Shown piece by piece: positions 1 through 7,291 of a stretch of 11,364 bases of DNA (the first letter of the stretch is position 1; each line of letters begins with the position of its first letter). A program made the position numbers and the translations under genes. Source of the DNA: Candidatus Methanoperedentaceae archaeon. GTDB taxonomy: Archaea; Halobacteriota; Methanosarcinia; Methanosarcinales; Methanoperedenaceae. A model generated the notes under the pieces. It saw only the letters and a program-made list of their open reading frames with translations, was not told the origin of the DNA and made no database searches. The stretch covers positions 1-11,364 of the forward strand of contig DAHXMQ010000428.1 in NCBI GenBank assembly GCA_027371625.1, in the 5' to 3' direction.

Positions 1-94
1 CGATACCATTGCACTATCTCCCAGGTAAATCTTACTATCAACGCCCTTCCTGATGGAAAGGCTTGTGCTTTTTGGTTCGGGTGCAATGGTATCG
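1..94. repeat. 14-bp perfect inverted repeat flanking a 66-bp apparently flipped segment
   Basis: Bases 1-14 (CGATACCATTGCAC) are the exact reverse complement of 81-94 (GTGCAATGGTATCG). Position 15 against 80 no longer pairs, and the outer end cannot be followed because the window starts at base 1. As printed, the surface-protein frame has a TAA at 26-28. With 15-80 reversed, the frame reads without a stop from base 2 and contains KGVDSKIYLGDSAMV, which aligns with KQTDVSEISPGDIV in the second repeat of the same protein. This is either an invertible switch, a fixed inversion, or an assembly error. Confidence 0.75.
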
Positions 95-916
95 ATTTCA
101 TTAAAAAATCACAGAAAGGATGACCTTAATAATATAAGTATTACAGATTCGCCACCAGAAGGTTTTAAGCTGGTAGGCAATACAACGCTGCACTGGATCG
201 CCGACATTCCTGCCGGCGGAGATTGGGATATTCATTATCTTGTGAAACCGCTGGACGCGGAACTTGACGGCGTTGAATTACCACCTGCAGTTGCAGCGTT
301 CACAATTGAAAACCAAAATTACAGCATACAGTCAAACCAGCCATCCATCAAGGTTTACGGCCCCAAGATCGTACTTACGAAACAGACAGATGTTTCTGAA
401 ATTAGTCCAGGTGATATAGTTACCGTGACTGTGGTTGCAGAAAATACCGGCAACACGCCGACAAAGTTGATTTTAAATGACACATTGCCTGAAAATGCAG
501 CTCTTATAAGCGGTAACACCACGTATGAGACGTTCCTGGAATCAAATAAGAAAGCGAGTTTTAACTATTCTATCAGGGTAAGCGCGCCCATAACACTTCC
601 TCCTGCGAATGCCATTTATTTCGAACCAGGCAATAAAGGCGGTGAGGTTACCATTGCGAGTCAGGGAGTTATAATAAATAAAAAAGCTCAGGAGGTTCCC
701 CAGCCAACTCCTGAACCTACGCCTGAGCCAACGGCTACCCCAACGCCGACTACTGCGCCAGGCATCAAAGAATCGGGAAGTATATCGAACAATAACGGAT
801 TAAATGATATCTTGAATTTCCTTTTTGGTTGCGATAATAGCTCCATAAGCCCGGCAATCAAAGGTACATTTTGTTCGGAAGAAAATAGCAAGGAAGAAAA
901 TAGTAATATAGAATGA
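53..916 (+). CDS. Surface protein with DUF11-like beta domains, 5' end disrupted
   Basis: The printed frame opens at an ATG at 53 and ends at TGA 914-916, but an in-frame TAA at 26-28 blocks any upstream extension, so the printed product lacks a signal peptide. Two immunoglobulin-like repeats of the DUF11/CARDB kind are visible: residues about 8-105 (pattern SLKN..., ITDSPPEGF, GNTTL) and about 106-205 (SPGDIV, ENTGNTP, DTLPENA, GNTTY). A Pro/Thr/Glu linker follows (about 215-236), then a polar tail with Cys260 and Cys274. No C-terminal membrane helix or sorting motif is visible. Such repeats occur in exported archaeal S-layer or adhesin proteins. Flipping bases 15-80 restores an open frame from the window edge that completes the first domain, so the intact gene very probably starts outside the window. 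The domain call is firm; the exact role is unknown. Confidence 0.7.
   Translation: MERLVLFGSGAMVSISLKNHRKDDLNNISITDSPPEGFKLVGNTTLHWIADIPAGGDWDIHYLVKPLDAELDGVELPPAVAAFTIENQNYSIQSNQPSIKVYGPKIVLTKQTDVSEISPGDIVTVTVVAENTGNTPTKLILNDTLPENAALISGNTTYETFLESNKKASFNYSIRVSAPITLPPANAIYFEPGNKGGEVTIASQGVIINKKAQEVPQPTPEPTPEPTATPTPTTAPGIKESGSISNNNGLNDILNFLFGCDNSSISPAIKGTFCSEENSKEENSNIE
704..763 (+). repeat. Pro/Thr/Glu low-complexity linker
   Basis: This stretch encodes a PTPEPTPEPTATPTPTT-type spacer between the beta-domains and the C-terminal tail of the surface protein. Such linkers are common near the wall-proximal or membrane-proximal end of archaeal surface proteins and are likely glycosylated. The short repeats arise from near-identical codons. 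Confidence 0.6.
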
Positions 917-918
917 GG

Positions 919-947
919 TTATTTATTGCTTTACATACGATGTAAAG
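919..947 (+). promoter_or_regulatory. ccdA promoter: TATA-like box plus palindromic operator candidate
   Basis: TTATTTATT at 919-927 is a plausible TATA element. It is followed at once by the palindrome CTTTACAT-ACG-ATGTAAAG (929-947), whose core is TTTAC-N7-GTAAA. The same core sits just behind the TATA box at 7562-7578, upstream of the minus-strand redox genes. A factor bound here would overlap the transcription start region, as archaeal repressors often do. No strong Shine-Dalgarno sequence precedes the ATG at 957. Confidence 0.45.
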
Positions 948-956
948 GCTGAAACA

Positions 957-1694
957 ATGGCAGACCCATCCGTACCCTCGATATTTCTTGTATTTCTTGC
1001 AGGAGTGGTAACCATAATGAAGCCATGCTGCCTCCCGCTTGTACCTGTGGTTTTCTCAGGCTCAGCAGGGCACAGGCTGCGCCCTGTTGCAATATGCTCT
1101 GGACTTGCGCTCAGCTTCACCGCAATGGGCGTGCTTGTCTCGGCTTTCGGGGCAGTGTTTGCTTCTTTTACCGATTCCCTGCGCAGCATAGCGATATTGT
1201 TTATAATAGGCATGGGAGCCGTGCTTTTTGACGATGATATAAACATGGAGTTTACAAAGATTTCAGGCGCAATAACGCAGGGCATAAGGCAATACGTTGG
1301 TTCTATAACGCGATATTCGAACCTGAACATGCCCGAAGGAGGTATTACTGGAGGATTTTTCCTCGGCATGTCCCTCGGCGTGCTCTGGATTCCCTGCGTG
1401 GGACCAATCCTTGGGGCAGTGCTTGCACTTGTCGCTTCAGTGGGCAATATCTCTTATGGCGCAGGGATGCTGTTTGTCTATTCCGTTGGCATGAGCCTGC
1501 CCATGCTCTCCATAGCCTATTATGGCAAGAAGGCAACGGGCAGGTATCAGTGGTTCGTGAGGCACGGGACTGAGCTTAAAAAACTCTCAGGGCTTGTGCT
1601 GATAGTCGTTGGAATTATGCTGCTGTTCAATATAGATAAGCTGATAATAAAGGCGCTTTCTCCCTACTTCCCGACCACGGTTTACGGAATTTAG
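957..1694 (+). CDS. ccdA: CcdA-type cytochrome c biogenesis thiol:disulfide transporter
   Basis: This 245-residue polytopic membrane protein is of the DsbD/CcdA family, which carries electrons from cytoplasmic thioredoxin to extracytoplasmic thiol proteins. Six hydrophobic segments are visible (about 8-32, 44-68, 77-92, 130-160, 166-188, 209-228). The two family Cys motifs are present: KPCCLPLVP (Cys24, Cys25) in the first helix and WIPCVGP (Cys147) in the fourth. Length matches stand-alone CcdA rather than full DsbD, so it needs separate thioredoxin-like partners, which lie on the other strand (4020-4502 and 7292-7549). The frame is open back to 912 but holds no ATG, GTG or TTG before 957, which fixes the start. 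The 3' end converges on and overlaps the ccmF-like gene by a few bases. Confidence 0.88.
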   Translation: MADPSVPSIFLVFLAGVVTIMKPCCLPLVPVVFSGSAGHRLRPVAICSGLALSFTAMGVLVSAFGAVFASFTDSLRSIAILFIIGMGAVLFDDDINMEFTKISGAITQGIRQYVGSITRYSNLNMPEGGITGGFFLGMSLGVLWIPCVGPILGAVLALVASVGNISYGAGMLFVYSVGMSLPMLSIAYYGKKATGRYQWFVRHGTELKKLSGLVLIVVGIMLLFNIDKLIIKALSPYFPTTVYGI

Positions 1695-4018
1695 TCTTTC
1701 GCTCTTGTTTTCATCGCCATTATCAGGATTATCCCGATTGCAAGAAGAGCTATACCGAGCCACACGAAGTCGATGGCAGGTTTTATCTGCAATGTCAGGG
1801 GAACATAAATGTCATTGGTTTTTGCGATAGTTCCTTGCGAGATTATGCTCCCTCCCAGTCCCTGGAAAATCACGTAAACTTCCGTCCCTGTTATGCTGCT
1901 CTGCACCATCGGGAAAGTACCGCTTCCGCCTTTGCCCTCAAGGTACTCGGCAGTTCCGCTTCCGATTTTGTTACCATTCTGGTAAACCTCAAGTTTGACG
2001 CTCTGGACATTGTAGTTTTCTTGTGCTGATGACTCCATACCTGTTACATCCAGTACGGGTTGTTCAAAACCCGGGAGCAACGAACCAGTGACGGTCAATG
2101 TTGTGTCCATGGATGCATTTTCATTGCCAAGGAACACCCACATACTGCCAGAGCTATCGGTCAGCTCTGCAAGGGTGCCGTGCCCCTGCATTGAACTTAC
2201 ATTTGTGACTGTTCCGCTTATTTTCAGCGACTTCCCTTCGAATGAAGAGGGATTTGCAAGTACGTCGCCAATGGCTGTTGTGCTTGCTTCTGTCAGGCTT
2301 CCTGTAGAATAATCAACAACCTTGATGCCGTAGCCATCGCCAACATCCACCACCTGCCCTTTTGCATCAAGCGGTATATTGATTCCATCTATTTTTGTGT
2401 CCAGGGTCGAGCTAACAACCGCGCCAAAAATTATTAGCACCACGCTGATATGTACCATTGCCAGACCTATGCCTTTTATTCGTGGGCGAATGCTTTTTGA
2501 GCGCAGATGGTCAGCAAGGCGCTGGATTATGGACGCACCTACGTATATCAAGGGCGGGAAAATGGAGAGGAGGGAAATCGAGCCAATCAATTTATAGATT
2601 GCCGGCTCCCTTACAAAGAAAGGGCTTGTATGGTCAAGCACATAGAAATTCTGTGTTCTGGCGAACATTGTCAGTACTGTTATAGCTATTACAACAAACA
2701 GCGTCTGCTTCTGTTTTTCCTTCTCCGATTCCTTAAAGTTCAAGCAGAATCCAAGCGCAAGGAGCAGTATTATCGTGAAGGGATAGCTCCATACATTGAA
2801 GAAATTCTTGGTGTCGGAAGCCACGTTTACCTTCACGTTCTGCGTGAGCTGGATGAATGCAGGGAAGGTGATTCCCCAAAAGGAGATGAAAGCCAGTATC
2901 ACGAATAAGAGCAAACTCAGGTAGAAGATGTTCCTCTTGCTCCATAATCCCCAGTCCTCTTCCACATTTTCAGGCTCACCAAGATACCTTTTCATTCCGA
3001 GAACAACAGAAACAATCGAGGTGATGACGATTGAACCCAGAAGCAGCGTACCTGTGGATGTCTCACCAAAGGCATGGACAGAGTTGAAAAGCCCGCTTCT
3101 CACAACAATGGCTGCATATAAGACAAGAACGAATGAAACCGCAGCAAGCAATGGCGCAGCTATTGAGAAGGTTGTCTTGTTCTTCCTGTGTAGCGCTGCC
3201 GCATGAAGAAAACCAGTGAGTGTGAGCCAGGGAACGAAGGAGGCTGTCTCAACAGGATCCCATGACCAGAACCCGCCCCATCCAAGTACAAGATAAGCCC
3301 AGACGCCGCCCACGGCAATTCCCAGACCAAGGAATAGCCAGGCGAACCTTGCCCATTGCCTGCTCAATTCTTCCCAGCCTTCATCCTTTGTAAGGAGATA
3401 AACGATGGCTGCTGCAAATGGTATGGTTACGGCTGCATAGCCTATGAACATCAAGGGCGGATGGATAATCATCCAGAAGTTTACAAGCAGGGTGTTCAAG
3501 CCATTTCCCTCGGCAGGTACAAAATTAGGTGGAAGAGTACCTTTTGCAATTAAACTAACAACATCGGGTCTTTCGAGTATGGATTTAAATGGGCTCTGAA
3601 CCAATGTGAGTATTATGAAGTATATTCCTATCAGTACAGTAACTATTTGAGTTCTCCTTGCAAGGGCAGTTGCATGTTTTGTGGTCTGGGCTAGCCATGC
3701 CGCAGAGAGGAATATCACCAGTACCCAGAGAAGATACGTGCCCTGCTGTCCAGCCCATGTGCCTGAGATTTTATAGATTAGAGGAAGGTCGCGGCTTGAA
3801 TACGACCACACGTAATCGAGGGAGAAATCGCTTGTTACGAAATAATAGGCAAGGAGCAGGAAGTCAAAGGCAAGTAGCCCTGCTGCCGCAAATACCGCAG
3901 GAGAAGCAAGCCTTGTCAGAGGGCTGTTGCTTTTAGTCTCTTTCAATACAAGTCCTGCAAGTGCAACAAGACTGACAAGAATGCTCAGGTAAAGTATAGC
4001 ATCTCCGAAGGTTATCAT
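1691..4018 (-). CDS. ccmF: CcmF-type cytochrome c haem lyase subunit with an OB-fold-like insert
   Basis: This 775-residue multi-spanning protein belongs to the CcmF/CcsA haem-handling family, which attaches haem to apocytochrome c outside the membrane. The tryptophan-rich WWD motif is at 247-264 (WGGFWSWDPVETASFVPW). Histidines at family positions are His186 (IIHPPLMF), His272 (GFLHAAALH), His316 (SVHAFG) and His523 (AMVHISVVL). The C-terminal extracytoplasmic domain (about 537-748) precedes the last helix (751-768). It is longer than in bacterial CcmF (about 650 residues in total) because of an OB-fold-like stretch at about 580-660 (EGKSLKISGTV, LTDSSGSMWVFL, LTVTGSLLPG). The start is supported by AGGAG eight bases upstream, inside the thioredoxin gene, whose stop codon is one base away, so the two genes are translationally linked. 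CcmA, B, C, E and H are not in the window. Confidence 0.92.
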   Translation of the reverse strand: MITFGDAILYLSILVSLVALAGLVLKETKSNSPLTRLASPAVFAAAGLLAFDFLLLAYYFVTSDFSLDYVWSYSSRDLPLIYKISGTWAGQQGTYLLWVLVIFLSAAWLAQTTKHATALARRTQIVTVLIGIYFIILTLVQSPFKSILERPDVVSLIAKGTLPPNFVPAEGNGLNTLLVNFWMIIHPPLMFIGYAAVTIPFAAAIVYLLTKDEGWEELSRQWARFAWLFLGLGIAVGGVWAYLVLGWGGFWSWDPVETASFVPWLTLTGFLHAAALHRKNKTTFSIAAPLLAAVSFVLVLYAAIVVRSGLFNSVHAFGETSTGTLLLGSIVITSIVSVVLGMKRYLGEPENVEEDWGLWSKRNIFYLSLLLFVILAFISFWGITFPAFIQLTQNVKVNVASDTKNFFNVWSYPFTIILLLALGFCLNFKESEKEKQKQTLFVVIAITVLTMFARTQNFYVLDHTSPFFVREPAIYKLIGSISLLSIFPPLIYVGASIIQRLADHLRSKSIRPRIKGIGLAMVHISVVLIIFGAVVSSTLDTKIDGINIPLDAKGQVVDVGDGYGIKVVDYSTGSLTEASTTAIGDVLANPSSFEGKSLKISGTVTNVSSMQGHGTLAELTDSSGSMWVFLGNENASMDTTLTVTGSLLPGFEQPVLDVTGMESSAQENYNVQSVKLEVYQNGNKIGSGTAEYLEGKGGSGTFPMVQSSITGTEVYVIFQGLGGSIISQGTIAKTNDIYVPLTLQIKPAIDFVWLGIALLAIGIILIMAMKTRAKD

Positions 4019-4019
4019 G

Positions 4020-4502
4020 TTATTTGCTCCTGACTTTATCTCTTATCTGCTTCACCATGGGCAGAAAGGAATCAGGACCCACATACCCTGTCACCCTTTC
4101 AAGCACATTACCTTTTGGATCCATGAAAATCACATAGGGCGGATAGCTCACGCGGTATGTGTTCGCCACATCCTTGTCCACGTCAAGATCCATTGCCACG
4201 AGGACATAATCGCTCTGCAGTATGTTTTTCACCTGCGGGTTCCCTAGAGTATTAGCATCGAATTCTGCACAGTACTGGCACCACACTGCCCAGAAATACA
4301 TCAGAACAGGCTTGTTCTCCTTTTGAGCATCCTGCAATCCTTTATTAAGTCCTGATGCTGAATGATACCATGTAAGACCACCGAGGTACGTATAGTTTGT
4401 ATCTGTCAGCCTGAAATCCTTGAGAGCGATATTGTAGGTGCCCCAGGCAAATGCTATTATTACTATCAAAACAAGTATAGACATCAGTTTTTTGGTTTTC
4501 AT
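4020..4502 (-). CDS. Membrane-anchored thioredoxin-like protein (CcmG/ResA-like role)
   Basis: This 160-residue protein has an N-terminal anchor or uncleaved signal (about 5-26) and a thioredoxin-fold domain (about 52-158) facing outward. The active site is WCQYC (Cys75, Cys78), preceded by KPVLMYFWAVW. A cis-Pro candidate lies in SYPPYVIF (Pro122), and the closing strand and helix (GNVLERVTGYVGPDSFLPMV) are present, so the fold is complete. It resembles the Thioredoxin_7 / DsbD C-domain group. It ends one base before the ccmF-like start, which argues for a role in reducing apocytochrome CXXCH cysteines or recycling partners, with electrons from CcdA. AGGAAG lies eight bases before the ATG. 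The substrate is inferred from context. Confidence 0.85.
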   Translation of the reverse strand: MKTKKLMSILVLIVIIAFAWGTYNIALKDFRLTDTNYTYLGGLTWYHSASGLNKGLQDAQKENKPVLMYFWAVWCQYCAEFDANTLGNPQVKNILQSDYVLVAMDLDVDKDVANTYRVSYPPYVIFMDPKGNVLERVTGYVGPDSFLPMVKQIRDKVRSK

Positions 4503-4526
4503 GAATTACTTCCTAAGTTATCCTAT

Positions 4527-4535
4527 CTATATAAG
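4527..4535 (-). promoter_or_regulatory. TATA-box candidate for the thioredoxin-ccmF pair
   Basis: The 90-base gap 4503-4592 contains, on the minus strand, CTTATATAG 25-33 bases before the ATG. At the usual TATA-to-start distance this gives a very short leader. The gap shows no terminator after the upstream 4Fe-4S gene, so readthrough from that gene is also possible. Confidence 0.4.
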
Positions 4536-4592
4536 TCCATGTGGTTTTTGCTTTCTGATTTTTATCCATTGCTTACGTATATACTTTACGAA

Positions 4593-5951
4593 TTATACTA
4601 TCGGCAGAGTTAGAATTTTCACTCCTATGAACAGATAAACAACAGCCACTATGCCCACGGCTGTCATGTTTTTTTGTAATTCTTTTCCATTGTTTGAGCT
4701 GATACGATAGCCAGCCCAGATACTAAAGATAAAGCCTGCAAACAACAATGCAATCTGCATCTGGTTTATGGTATCAAAACCCACTGCAAAATCCCATACC
4801 TGCCCGAAGAATCCACCTATCTTTCCTGCAATGAAAAACAGCCCTTTCAGCAGGCTGAACATGTTTTCAGCTAAATAAACTGCAAGACTCAGCGGGATGA
4901 AGGCATAGGATAATTCTATAAATTTCTGCTTCGTACCCTTACCTCTGAACGATGCGATAGAGAGGTACATCAAGCCTGCTGCCCCTAATGTTATCAGTGA
5001 AAATATGATGATTGCCCACATATTTCTCCAGTAGAGGTCAAGGAAGGTGATGGAATTGTAGGGAAGCGTGGATTTGACAAAATTGATAATCACATTCCTG
5101 AATTGCAGGCGCTCCATTCCCATTACAAAGAGAAATATAACAATGATGCTGTGAATTAAATAGGCTTCATCAAGATGCTTTTTGTTCGATTTTACTATAT
5201 CAGCTCCGGGAAGCCTCGGGCTTATTCGCACGTTGTCCTGTGAGCACGACTTCACGCATTCCATGCACATGATGCAGTAGTTGTTGCGCTCCATCGTCTG
5301 CGGGAATTCCCCGACAGGGCAGGCTTTCCCTGCCTCATTTCCAATAACACATTCTTTGATATCGTGGTCAGTGCAGGTTTTCCTTGATCTGGAGCGAAGC
5401 TCTATTGCTGAGAGCATGGAGAAAACGCCGAGCACAAGCCCGATAGGGCAGATATAGCGGCAGAAGCTTCTTTTTTCATATACTACCGCCATCGCAACAG
5501 CCAAACCTATGAAGAAAAGGAGAAGATAAGCCGTATTCGGCGGATTCCTCGTGAACATGAAAAGATGGCGCTCGCCTGCGAAAATCAGCAGGAAGAGGAT
5601 GACAGCAACCCATAGATTGCGATACTTTTCAGGATATTTCCGCTTAAAGCTATACACCGACTGCGTCCAGTCGCCGACTGCTCCTATCGGGCATGCGAAG
5701 CACCATAACCTTGCGAAAATGATTATGGTGAAAATAAGGAGGGGATGCCATATATCCCATATCATGGTTGTTGCAAAGGGTATTCCTCCGTGGAATCTGA
5801 GGTCAGGCGCACTGGATAATCCAAAGTAGATGATGATCAGAAGAACGACGACGAAGATAACATTAACAGCAGGCTTAAAAAACCTGCTCTTGAAAAGGCT
5901 TCTGCAATAGTAAACATCCAGAAGATCCAATTTTTCGCCGTTTTTATCCAT
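4593..5951 (-). CDS. Polytopic 4Fe-4S membrane protein, NapH/CcoG-like
   Basis: This 452-residue membrane protein resembles the NapH/NosR/CcoG (FixG) group, which moves electrons between the quinone or membrane pool and outside redox partners. The N-terminal half has the paired membrane-edge motifs CFACPIG (Cys84, Cys87) and CRYICPIG (Cys164, Cys168). A soluble ferredoxin-like loop (about 190-245) has CIMCMECVKSC (Cys226, 229, 232, 236) plus Cys193, Cys201 and Cys211, enough for up to two cubane clusters. The C-terminal half adds four or five more hydrophobic segments (about 264-280, 309-332, 347-368, 397-417, 430-447), making it longer than typical NapH. The first motif is CxxCP rather than the usual CxxxCP. 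It starts 12 bases after the PCYCGC gene with no clear Shine-Dalgarno sequence, suggesting coupled translation. Family is firm; electron donor and acceptor are unknown. Confidence 0.85.
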   Translation of the reverse strand: MDKNGEKLDLLDVYYCRSLFKSRFFKPAVNVIFVVVLLIIIYFGLSSAPDLRFHGGIPFATTMIWDIWHPLLIFTIIIFARLWCFACPIGAVGDWTQSVYSFKRKYPEKYRNLWVAVILFLLIFAGERHLFMFTRNPPNTAYLLLFFIGLAVAMAVVYEKRSFCRYICPIGLVLGVFSMLSAIELRSRSRKTCTDHDIKECVIGNEAGKACPVGEFPQTMERNNYCIMCMECVKSCSQDNVRISPRLPGADIVKSNKKHLDEAYLIHSIIVIFLFVMGMERLQFRNVIINFVKSTLPYNSITFLDLYWRNMWAIIIFSLITLGAAGLMYLSIASFRGKGTKQKFIELSYAFIPLSLAVYLAENMFSLLKGLFFIAGKIGGFFGQVWDFAVGFDTINQMQIALLFAGFIFSIWAGYRISSNNGKELQKNMTAVGIVAVVYLFIGVKILTLPIV

Positions 5952-5963
5952 GGAAGATGGGCA

Positions 5964-7265
5964 TTAACCGAAGACCGATATCGCAAATCCGTACTGCTGG
6001 CTGGCTTCAGCAATAAAATTATTCAGGTTAGAGGTAGTTTTTATAACCAATATATTATTCTCCTGCTGCACATCATAGGACTTAAAGCCTCGGGATGCGC
6101 TGGAATTTTTCAATTCATTGTATTTTGCCAGAGGCACTGAGGCATTGTCCTTGATCCTGAATGCAATCTCTCCCTTTACTTCTCCAAGCACGCCTGTGTC
6201 GGATTTTATTATTCCAATGTAACTCGCATCCGCAAATGGAGGCGCTGTGGTATTTATCTCAGCGAATCCTGCATCTTCATCGTCCACTTTTTCAAGGATG
6301 GATTTAAATGAGTCATACGCATTCGCGCTACTTGTTGAATTCTGGAAGAGAGCTTCTACAATATTTGTTTTATCTTTGCTATCAAATATAAATGGTCTTG
6401 TAGAAACTATATTGTCAGCATCTGCTCCTGCATTTGGTATGACGTTTGCATTCGTTCTGCCGACATCATGCAGTTCCACCCATGAGCCATCAGGGTATTC
6501 CGAGTTCAGCATCGCTATAATCGGCGTGCCGTAAAAATTAGGGTCGTGAATAAATTTCTGCTCAATTCCGATTCCATTTTTCAGATTTGCAAAATATGCC
6601 CATGTAATCCCGGGTGGAATAAGTTTTAAGCCATCGCTCAGGGATTTGAAATTATCAGGCAGCGAGAGCGCAGATAAATCGATTGTTGCCGTGGGAGCAG
6701 GTGTTGCCGTTCCTGCAAGTTTCGGTTTAAGGATCGGTACATAATCATCCCTCACAGGAGGCGTATTCGTCATCATTCCCCCTATCTGGCTGTATTCCTG
6801 GTCTATGAGCGCCCTTGCTTCTGTGAGCGTCTTGCCTTCGGCAAGATATTCCTGAACTTTAGTGGCTTCTCCTACGCAGACATCGCAGAACGAGGCATGC
6901 TCGTCATACTGCCACTTATCATTGATAAAGCAGTCCCTCAGAAAGCGATGCGGCTTGTAGTCTGAAGCTTCGCTGCCATGCGAGCCGCAGCCGCAGTAGC
7001 ATGGTATCTGTTCGAGTATCTCAGGATGTTCGGTTGCATATTGATAAGCTTTTAATGTTATAGGGTTGGTATAAGCAAAGCTTGGAAGTTTTATTCCGTT
7101 GTCTTCTGTTTTTGTTGTAGTTTGTCCGCCAGATAAAACAGCATACGCTATTCCAGCCATCACAAGTAGCGCTACTATGCCGATGATTAATGCACTGCTT
7201 CCTTTCTTTTTCGGAATTTTTTCACTCTTCGCCTTTACGTTTTTTAATTTCCTTTCAGGCTTCAT
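5964..7265 (-). CDS. Membrane-anchored PCYCGC-motif protein with a novel C-terminal domain
   Basis: This 433-residue protein has a basic N-terminus, one membrane helix (about 25-45) and an outward-facing remainder. Residues 88-94 read PCYCGCG, the hallmark of the PCYCGC-motif family of unknown function. They are followed by His96, DCF (Cys112) and FCDVC (Cys127, Cys130), so six cysteines and nearby histidines could bind metal or form a redox centre. A Thr/Pro/Ala linker (about 185-195) leads to a cysteine-free domain of about 235 residues (196-433) that I do not recognise. AAGGAG eight bases upstream fixes the start. The gene sits between the thioredoxin fragment and the Fe-S membrane gene with short spacers, so it probably serves the same pathway. 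A metal-handling or CcmH-like thiol role is possible but unproven. Confidence 0.75.
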   Translation of the reverse strand: MKPERKLKNVKAKSEKIPKKKGSSALIIGIVALLVMAGIAYAVLSGGQTTTKTEDNGIKLPSFAYTNPITLKAYQYATEHPEILEQIPCYCGCGSHGSEASDYKPHRFLRDCFINDKWQYDEHASFCDVCVGEATKVQEYLAEGKTLTEARALIDQEYSQIGGMMTNTPPVRDDYVPILKPKLAGTATPAPTATIDLSALSLPDNFKSLSDGLKLIPPGITWAYFANLKNGIGIEQKFIHDPNFYGTPIIAMLNSEYPDGSWVELHDVGRTNANVIPNAGADADNIVSTRPFIFDSKDKTNIVEALFQNSTSSANAYDSFKSILEKVDDEDAGFAEINTTAPPFADASYIGIIKSDTGVLGEVKGEIAFRIKDNASVPLAKYNELKNSSASRGFKSYDVQQENNILVIKTTSNLNNFIAEASQQYGFAISVFG

Positions 7266-7291
7266 TTTTTATACTCCTTTATTTTGCGATT

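Noticed and set aside
1..58. Simple one-base frameshift joining VNLTINALPDGK (frame 1) to the surface-protein frame
   Set aside because: Considered first, but flipping the 66-bp segment gives a longer stop-free frame with clear homology to the second domain and also explains the perfect inverted repeat.
923..1447. 174-residue open frame antisense to ccdA
   Set aside because: It lies opposite a clear CcdA coding frame, has no recognisable domain and shows a composition expected from reading the complement of hydrophobic codons.
1691..1694. Shared terminator at the ccdA/ccmF convergence
   Set aside because: The genes overlap tail to tail and no hairpin or T-run on either strand is evident near the stops.
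4571..4592. Palindrome-like CTTACGTATATACTTTACG before the thioredoxin gene as a third operator copy
   Set aside because: It does not fit TTTAC-N7-GTAAA, and it lies upstream of, not behind, the TATA candidate.
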